A stretch of DNA of 11,137 nt from Thermoanaerobacterales bacterium (GTDB taxonomy: Bacteria; Bacillota; Thermosediminibacteria; Thermosediminibacterales; Tepidanaerobacteraceae): positions 1-11,137 of the forward strand of contig DUNY01000230.1 in the NCBI GenBank assembly GCA_012839145.1, in the 5' to 3' direction. The position numbers and the translations under genes were made by a program. Shown piece after piece: positions 6,484-11,137 of this stretch (the first letter of the stretch is position 1; each line of letters begins with the position of its first letter). Under the pieces are notes generated by a model. The model did no database searches. It worked only from the letters and a program-made list of their open reading frames with translations, and was not told the DNA's origin.

Positions 6484-6512
6484 TTGTGTTATAAAAGAAA
6501 ATCAATTACAAT
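6484..6512 (+). promoter_or_regulatory. Likely promoter of the carboxypeptidase operon
   Basis: TTGTGT (6484-6489) and TACAAT (6507-6512) are 17 bases apart, a reasonable sigma-A promoter just right of the repeat element. The leader would be about 34 bases. A second candidate -10, CATATTAT (6528-6535), resembles sporulation sigma boxes but would leave hardly any leader. Confidence 0.45.
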
Positions 6513-6552
6513 AAAAAGGGTTAAAAGCATATTATATACATAAGGAGAAAAA

Positions 6553-7737
6553 ATGAAACGAGCAATTTTTATCATAATAGCTCTACTACTTTTTATGAGC
6601 TTTACCCAGGCCGAAGTTTTGGCCAATCATCCAGAGCCACCACAGCTGATAGGTGAAACATGTATCTTGATGGATGTCAATACTGGGCAAATTTTGCACG
6701 AGAAGGATGCCGAAAATAAAATGGACCCCGCCAGTACCACCAAAATCATGACGGCAATTTTGGCTTTGGAAAAAGGGAGTATGGAAGATGTCATTGCCGT
6801 CGGTGCCGAGCCGCCTAGGGTCGAAGGTTCTAAAATCAATCTGAGAGAAGGGGAAAAACTTACCTTGGAGCAGTTGCTTCAAGGCTTATTGTTAAACTCA
6901 GGAAATGATGCAGCTATAGCCATTGCCGAGTACATAGGAGGAAGTGTTCCTGCTTTCGCAAAGCTAATGAATCAAAAGGCCAAGGAAATCGGTGCACAAG
7001 ACACAAATTATGTGAATCCCCATGGTCTTACTGATGAGAGTCACAAGACTACTGCATATGACCTGGCTATAATTAGCCGTTATGCCCTTTTAAATCTGCC
7101 TGAATTCAGAGATATAGTATCATCAAAGTATAAGGAGATACATGAGCCCAATAATAAAAACCGGCAGCTTGAAAACACAAACCGTCTCCTTTGGAGTTTT
7201 GAGGGGGCAGACGGGGTTAAGACCGGATATACCACTGCTGCGGGAAGAAATTTGGTGGCTTCAGCCACCAGAGATGGCTGGCAGCTGCTGGCGGTAGTGT
7301 TAAAATCCAGTTGGGATGATATTTGGAATGATGCTGCATCACTGCTAAATTACGGATTTGACAATTTTCAACCGGTAGAACTGACTGAAAAAGAAGAGGT
7401 TATCCGCACCGAGAAAGTGCGGTATGGTAGTAGTGATATAAAAATAAAAACTCTACAGGACTTTTCCATAATCTTACCCAATGATGTACCCATAACTAAA
7501 AAGATAATCCTGGAAGAAAACCTTACAGCACCAATAAAGAGCGGTACCATCTTAGGAAAGCTTGAATTCTATCAAAAAGGTAGAACCATTGGTTGTGTCG
7601 ATTTAGTTGCAGGGGAAGATGTGAAGAGAAGAATACATACTTATTGGTGGTTCTGGCTTTGTAATATAACCTTAACATTGCTTATTTCCAACAGTATTTT
7701 GAGGAAAAGAACAAGTCAATCTAAACCGGCTAGTTGA
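6553..7737 (+). CDS. D-alanyl-D-alanine carboxypeptidase (DacF/PBP5 type, peptidase S11)
   Basis: A 394-residue low-molecular-mass penicillin-binding protein that trims the terminal D-Ala from peptidoglycan stem peptides outside the membrane. A signal peptide occupies about residues 1-24 (MKR, hydrophobic core, then TQAEVLA). The three active-site motifs are intact: STTK with nucleophile Ser61 and Lys64, SGN at 116-118, and KTG at 223-225. A PBP5-type C-terminal beta domain follows (about 275-350). The last part has a hydrophobic segment (YWWFWLCNITLTLLISNSI) followed by basic residues, which would anchor the protein in the membrane. AAGGAG (6542-6547) stands 5 bases before the ATG. The next gene begins 21 bases after the stop, so the two form an operon. 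In spore formers such genes are often dacF, used in cortex synthesis; a vegetative dacA role cannot be excluded. Confidence 0.92.
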   Translation: MKRAIFIIIALLLFMSFTQAEVLANHPEPPQLIGETCILMDVNTGQILHEKDAENKMDPASTTKIMTAILALEKGSMEDVIAVGAEPPRVEGSKINLREGEKLTLEQLLQGLLLNSGNDAAIAIAEYIGGSVPAFAKLMNQKAKEIGAQDTNYVNPHGLTDESHKTTAYDLAIISRYALLNLPEFRDIVSSKYKEIHEPNNKNRQLENTNRLLWSFEGADGVKTGYTTAAGRNLVASATRDGWQLLAVVLKSSWDDIWNDAASLLNYGFDNFQPVELTEKEEVIRTEKVRYGSSDIKIKTLQDFSIILPNDVPITKKIILEENLTAPIKSGTILGKLEFYQKGRTIGCVDLVAGEDVKRRIHTYWWFWLCNITLTLLISNSILRKRTSQSKPAS

Positions 7738-7758
7738 CATCAAGGAGGGACTGAGATT

Positions 7759-8391
7759 ATGAACTCAACGAAAATTTATCTTGTAAGACATGGCCAAACG
7801 GTGTGGAATGTAAAAAAGAGAATGCAAGGCCATCAAGATTCGCCTTTGACGAAGCTGGGAATACTGCAGGCGAATTGGGCAAAAGAAGCTCTCGATGATA
7901 TAAAAATTGATATTATATATTCCAGTCCAAGCAATAGGGCATACAAAACTGCAGAAATTATTAAGGGCAACAGAAAGATACCACTCGTAGCCAAAAATAA
8001 TTTAAGAGAAATCAACTTAGGTGATTGGGAGGGGGCTATGATTGACGACATACATGAGAAATACCCTAAGAAGTACAATGCTTTCTGGCGAACTCCTCAC
8101 CTGTTTCAACTTGAAAACGGAGAAAGCTATTATGATGTGCAGGATAGAGCTATAAGGGAACTAAAAGGAATATTAGAGCAGCATGAGGGTAAAACCATAC
8201 TAATCGTAACCCATACTGTTACGTTAAAATTAATAATGGCTTATTTTGAAAACCGGTCTGTTTCGGATTTATGGGATTCTCCTTACATACATCCGGCAAG
8301 TATTAGCATGGTTGAGATAAAAGGTAAAAAAGCCATAATCCATCAGCATGGTGATACATCCCATTACAAAGAGAATATAATTGGATGGTAG
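7759..8391 (+). CDS. Histidine phosphatase (phosphoglycerate mutase/CobC-like) family protein
   Basis: A 210-residue cytoplasmic enzyme of the histidine-phosphatase superfamily, in which a histidine is transiently phosphorylated. The RHG motif is at residues 10-12 (His11 the nucleophile), followed by the phosphate-pocket pattern RMQGHQDSPLTKLG; Arg60 in SSPSNRAYKTAEII, Glu84 in REINLGDWEG (the proton donor) and THT with His152 complete the site. The short form and GDWEG signature point to a broad phosphatase (PhoE/GpmB/CobC group) rather than a glycolytic mutase. AAGGAGGG (7742-7749) stands 9 bases before the ATG. It lies 21 bases after the carboxypeptidase gene and is probably co-transcribed; nothing in the sequence ties its substrate to the cell wall. 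No clear terminator follows it. Confidence 0.88.
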   Translation: MNSTKIYLVRHGQTVWNVKKRMQGHQDSPLTKLGILQANWAKEALDDIKIDIIYSSPSNRAYKTAEIIKGNRKIPLVAKNNLREINLGDWEGAMIDDIHEKYPKKYNAFWRTPHLFQLENGESYYDVQDRAIRELKGILEQHEGKTILIVTHTVTLKLIMAYFENRSVSDLWDSPYIHPASISMVEIKGKKAIIHQHGDTSHYKENIIGW

Positions 8392-8466
8392 TGGGGGAAT
8401 TTAGGCTAGCAGTGTGTGCAAGTCAATAACTGTATGAAACTACACTCCTTATTCAACAAAGTACTA

Positions 8467-8472
8467 TATAAT
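8467..8472 (+). promoter_or_regulatory. Possible -10 box for hflX
   Basis: A perfect TATAAT lies 20 bases before the hflX ATG in a 101-base gap. No good -35 box is found at 16-18 bases upstream, and the leader would be about 14 bases, just room for the ribosome binding site. Read-through from the preceding operon is an alternative. Confidence 0.3.
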
Positions 8473-8492
8473 AGCATCGAAAGGGTGTTGCA

Positions 8493-9734
8493 ATGATTAT
8501 AAATACTGATAAAAACACAAGGGCATTGCTTTTAGGTATGTTAAATCATCTGTCCGATGAAGAGTCCATTGAAGAACTCAAACTTCTTGCCGAAACTGCA
8601 GGAGTAGAAGTAATAGGTGAAGCAGTCCAAAAAAGAAACAAGATAGATCCTGCTTATTATGTAGGGCGAGGTAAAGCCCAAGAGGTGGCAGTGGCAGTAA
8701 AAAGTTTGGATGCTAATGCTATCATTTGTGATGATGAGCTCTCGCCGGTACAAATTAGAAACCTTGAAAATCTCACCGGAGTTCAAATAATCGATAGGAC
8801 TATGCTCATACTGGATATTTTTGCCCAAAGGGCTAAAACATCAGAAGGCAAAATCCAAGTGGAACTGGCTCAGCTTCAATACATGATGCCACGGCTTACA
8901 GGAAAAGGCATTGAGCTTTCTCAAGAAGGTGGCGGAATTGGTACCCGTGGGCCTGGTGAGACAAAGTTAGAAACCGATCGGCGCCATATTCGCCGTAGAA
9001 TACATCGCCTAAAGGGGGAGCTTGAAGAGATACAGAAGAGTCGTCAAGTTATTACAAAATCTCGGGGTTATCCGGTTATAGGCCTTGTGGGATACACCAA
9101 TGCCGGTAAATCCACTTTGATGAATGTTTTAACTGATGCCAATGTAAAAACAGGTAATCGACTTTTTGAAACTTTGGATACTACTACACGAAGCTTGGTT
9201 CTTCCTGATGAGCGCAAGGTGCTATTATCTGATACAGTTGGATTTATTCGAAAACTGCCCCATCATCTTGTAGAAGCCTTTAAGGCCACTTTAGAGGAAG
9301 TAAAAGAGGCGGATATGCTCATTCATGTGGCTGACGGCTCCAGTCCTGTTTTAGATGAAGAAATAGCTACCGTAAATTCAGTGCTTAAAGAAATGGGAGC
9401 TGACAAGAAACCTGTAATTATTGCTATAAATAAAATTGATATAAGTAGCGGTCAAAGTATTTATATAAGAGGATATGATAAAGACAAGACCATCGGAATC
9501 TCCGCATTAGAAGGCATAAACTTGGATGAACTCTTGGCTGCCATATGCGATGTTTTACCATCTAACCGCCAGCAGGCCGAGCTTTTCATACCCTATAACG
9601 ATGGATCGGTTTTAGATGAAATACACCAAAATGGGTTGATTGATGAGATTGAATATAAAGATAATGGAGTAAAAGTTAAAGGTAGTATTGATATTGCTAT
9701 TTTGAAAAAGTTTGAAGAATATATGGTAAAGTAG
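8493..9734 (+). CDS. hflX: GTPase HflX
   Basis: A 413-residue ribosome-associated GTPase that in other bacteria splits or rescues stalled 70S ribosomes during heat or other stress. The N-terminal HflX domain (about 1-190) includes YYVGRGKAQEV, the GGGIGTRGPGETKLE block (146-160) and the coiled, basic linker ETDRRHIRRRIHRLKGELEE. The Ras-like domain follows with the P-loop GYTNAGKS at 200-207, switch II DTVG at 247-250, NKID at 313-316 and SAL at 337-339, all intact. A short C-terminal domain closes the protein. Length and domain order are normal for the family. AAAGGGTG (8480-8487) lies 5 bases before the ATG. It appears to be a single-gene unit, with its own terminator about 90 bases downstream. 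Confidence 0.95.
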   Translation: MIINTDKNTRALLLGMLNHLSDEESIEELKLLAETAGVEVIGEAVQKRNKIDPAYYVGRGKAQEVAVAVKSLDANAIICDDELSPVQIRNLENLTGVQIIDRTMLILDIFAQRAKTSEGKIQVELAQLQYMMPRLTGKGIELSQEGGGIGTRGPGETKLETDRRHIRRRIHRLKGELEEIQKSRQVITKSRGYPVIGLVGYTNAGKSTLMNVLTDANVKTGNRLFETLDTTTRSLVLPDERKVLLSDTVGFIRKLPHHLVEAFKATLEEVKEADMLIHVADGSSPVLDEEIATVNSVLKEMGADKKPVIIAINKIDISSGQSIYIRGYDKDKTIGISALEGINLDELLAAICDVLPSNRQQAELFIPYNDGSVLDEIHQNGLIDEIEYKDNGVKVKGSIDIAILKKFEEYMVK

Positions 9735-9751
9735 ATAAATCCAATTGATTA

Positions 9752-9811
9752 TGACGCAAATCGTCAAATGATCCGCAGCTATTAAGGAGGGAATGAAAGA
9801 TATTCCTTTCA
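9752..9811 (+). other. Small hairpins between hflX and the response regulator gene
   Basis: TGACG (9752-9756) and CGTCA (9762-9766) pair around CAAAT, and TGAAAG (9794-9799) pairs with CTTTCA (9806-9811) around six bases. Between them a strong SD-like AAGGAGGG (9784-9791) directly abuts an ATG (9793) that would encode only eight residues, too close for normal initiation. No known riboswitch was recognised; this may be simple 3' untranslated structure. Confidence 0.3.
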
Positions 9812-9825
9812 ATGAATGATGAAAA

Positions 9826-9845
9826 GCAGCATTAGCTGCCTTTTT
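9826..9845 (+). terminator. Rho-independent terminator after hflX
   Basis: GCAGC (9826-9830) pairs with GCTGC (9835-9839) around ATTA. With one bulged C the stem can be extended by the preceding A-run pairing to the T-run 9841-9845. It is the only convincing stop signal between hflX and the response regulator. Confidence 0.65.
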
Positions 9846-9884
9846 AGTTAAAAAATGGTGGACCCGGATGAAGGTTTTTTTATG

Positions 9885-9890
9885 TATAAT
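9885..9890 (+). promoter_or_regulatory. Possible -10 box of the two-component operon
   Basis: A perfect TATAAT lies after the hflX terminator and 74 bases before the response regulator start. There is no matching -35 box at the usual distance. The leader would contain a weak TGTTG...CAACA hairpin (from 9921). Confidence 0.35.
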
Positions 9891-9964
9891 AACATTAACG
9901 ACAATAAATAATGTTTGTTTTGTTGAAAGGTTTTTGCTTTTGCAACAAAAACAGGGGTGATATT

Positions 9965-10678
9965 ATGTACTACAATGGAACCTCAAACACAGATGGTCAA
10001 ACCATCCTCTTAGTAGATGATAATCAGGATATATTACATGGGCTGGGAAACACATTAACACGAGCCGGTTATAAAGTTGTTACGGCCTCCGATGGACAAG
10101 AAGCTTTATCAGCTTTTAAGGTTACTTTTCCTTCTATAGTTATTCTCGACCTGATGCTTCCGGTAAAGGACGGCATGGAGGTATGTAGAGAGATTCGCAG
10201 GAAATGTGATGTTCCCATTCTCATGCTTACGGCCAGGGACGACAGCATTGATAAGATCCTGGGGTTGGAATTGGGAGCAGATGATTATGTTACAAAACCC
10301 TTCGACAGTCGGGAAGTAGTAGCCCGTATTCGAGCAATACTTCGCCGGACAAATAGGGAAATTCCCGGCACAAGTATGGTTTTTGACGGAGGAAGGGTGA
10401 GAATACATTTAGCCTCTCAAAGTGTTGAGGTACAGGGGCAGCCGGTGGCCCTGACACCTACTGAGTTTGACCTGCTGGTACATTTGGCAAGGCACCCATC
10501 CCAAGTATTTACAAGGCATCAGCTACTGGAACAGGTTTGGGGTTATGATTTTCCCGGTGATTTGCGAACGGTGGATGTACATATTAGCCGATTGCGCCAA
10601 AAAATTGAAGAAGATCCCTCCAATCCAGCGCTCATCATTACCCGCTTCGGTGTTGGTTATGCATTTAACGATTCTTAG
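9965..10678 (+). CDS. OmpR/PhoB-family response regulator
   Basis: A 237-residue transcription factor of a two-component system. The receiver domain (about 12-125) has the acidic pair Asp18-Asp19, phospho-acceptor Asp62 in VILDLMLP, Thr89 in MLTARDD and Lys111 in TKPF. The C-terminal winged-helix DNA-binding domain (about 140-235) shows LTPTEFDLLVHLARHPSQVF, then the recognition-helix region RTVDVHISRLRQKIE and a final GVGYAF. The ATG at 9965 was chosen because AGGGGTGA (9953-9960) precedes it; an in-frame ATG at 9911 would add 18 residues with no ribosome binding site and non-receiver-like sequence. The kinase gene overlaps its 3' end by 20 bases. The signal sensed and the target genes cannot be told from the window. 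Confidence 0.93.
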   Translation: MYYNGTSNTDGQTILLVDDNQDILHGLGNTLTRAGYKVVTASDGQEALSAFKVTFPSIVILDLMLPVKDGMEVCREIRRKCDVPILMLTARDDSIDKILGLELGADDYVTKPFDSREVVARIRAILRRTNREIPGTSMVFDGGRVRIHLASQSVEVQGQPVALTPTEFDLLVHLARHPSQVFTRHQLLEQVWGYDFPGDLRTVDVHISRLRQKIEEDPSNPALIITRFGVGYAFNDS

Positions 10679-11137
10679 AAGGTTGAGACAAAGATTTGAC
10701 AGCCTGCGCTGGAGGCTGGGAATAAGTTTTGCGCTGTTGGCTTTGGTTGTCACTGCACTTCTGACCGGCATAGCGGTGTACACCATAACAACCATATCCC
10801 TTTTTGCCCAACGGGAAAATGCTGTTACTGCCGCATCAGGTGCCGCTACCGCTTTTTCTGATGCCATTACCTTGTCAACGACAGATCCGGCTCAGTCAGC
10901 TCATCAACTGGGGCTTGCAGCCGGGGGACGCATTCTTTGGCTGGGTCCTGAGGGAATAGTGAGGGTTGACGGTGAAGGAGATACCGGTCTTGCAGGCCGA
11001 TATCTTGAACTACCGGAAAATCTTACAAATCAAGATTTGCCGATGGCGCAAATATACACTGCCGGCAACCGTTGGGTGGCTTATGCCACTGTTCCTTTAA
11101 CAATCTCAGGACGGCCTGCCGGGAGTTTATTGTTGAT
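10659..11137 (+). CDS. Sensor histidine kinase, N-terminal part (runs off the right edge)
   Basis: An open frame of 159 codons starting at ATG 10659, 20 bases inside the response regulator gene, and still open at the end of the window. After an arginine-rich cytoplasmic start (MHLTILRRLRQRFDSLRWRL) comes a transmembrane helix (about residues 21-46), then an extracytoplasmic sensor region with GRILWLGPEGIVRVD and WVAYATVPL, of the kind found in OmpR-partner kinases. The HAMP, His-box and ATPase domains would lie beyond the window. The four-base-type overlap usual for such pairs is here 20 bases, and no strong ribosome binding site is seen, so translation may be coupled to the regulator gene. 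The region is about 52% GC in two lines counted, well above the 33% counted in one line of the aminotransferase gene. Confidence 0.8.
   Translation, partial: MHLTILRRLRQRFDSLRWRLGISFALLALVVTALLTGIAVYTITTISLFAQRENAVTAASGAATAFSDAITLSTTDPAQSAHQLGLAAGGRILWLGPEGIVRVDGEGDTGLAGRYLELPENLTNQDLPMAQIYTAGNRWVAYATVPLTISGRPAGSLLL

Larger units (their letters stand above)
6022..6552. other. 530-base AT-rich intergenic region between divergent genes
   Basis: No gene is supported here on either strand. From left to right it holds the upstream region of the minus-strand membrane protein, including an ATACTA/TAGTAT inverted repeat (6097-6102 and 6113-6118, 10-base loop), which could be an operator or part of its promoter. 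Next comes a very AT-rich stretch with A and T runs (about 6160-6300), then a structured MITE-like repeat (about 6321-6474), and finally a promoter and the ribosome binding site of the carboxypeptidase gene. Confidence 0.6.

Overview
The window looks like the chromosome of a low-GC Gram-positive anaerobe (Clostridia). The evidence is AT-rich coding sequence, strong AGGAGG-type ribosome binding sites, a phosphotransbutyrylase-type enzyme, a sporulation-style DD-carboxypeptidase and clostridial-type HflX and OmpR-family regulators. I cannot name the genus from sequence alone. Most genes are recognisable household or accessory metabolic genes. I see no CRISPR array, prophage, intact insertion sequence, rRNA or tRNA.

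Left part (1-1100): the first 11 codons of a gene leaving the window on the minus strand lie head to head with a lone phosphate butyryltransferase/acetyltransferase-family gene (122-1018). The 87-bp gap between the two start codons holds two copies of an 11-bp near-palindrome (consensus ATGTCCRGAAT), placed around a plausible promoter, so the pair may be controlled by one repressor. A strong hairpin ends the transferase gene, and no butyrate kinase follows.

Second part (1100-4790): after a roughly 400-base non-coding stretch comes an NhaC-family Na+/H+ antiporter. A fold-type I PLP aminotransferase of the HisC/CobD type follows with no usable gap; it has no ordinary start codon after its apparent ribosome binding site. 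After a terminator comes a metallo-beta-lactamase-fold hydrolase with all metal ligands. Antiporter and aminotransferase look co-transcribed. The metabolite they serve is not visible.

Third part (4790-5460) is a gene graveyard. It holds a minus-strand C-terminal coding remnant of unrecognised family and an M19 (renal-type) dipeptidase reduced by a large internal, frame-breaking deletion to its N- and C-terminal ends. The dipeptidase remnant ends one base from the stop of a convergent ArAE/FUSC-type membrane protein gene (5461-5979, minus).

Fourth part (6020-8400): a 530-base AT-rich gap contains a structured MITE-like repeat of about 150 bases and a promoter. It precedes a two-gene operon of a secreted, membrane-anchored D-alanyl-D-alanine carboxypeptidase (DacF/PBP5 type) and a histidine-phosphatase (phosphoglycerate-mutase family) protein. 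Last part (8493-11137): the ribosome-associated GTPase gene hflX with its terminator, then an OmpR-family response regulator overlapping the start of its sensor histidine kinase, which runs off the right end. The kinase start is distinctly richer in GC than the genes to its left.
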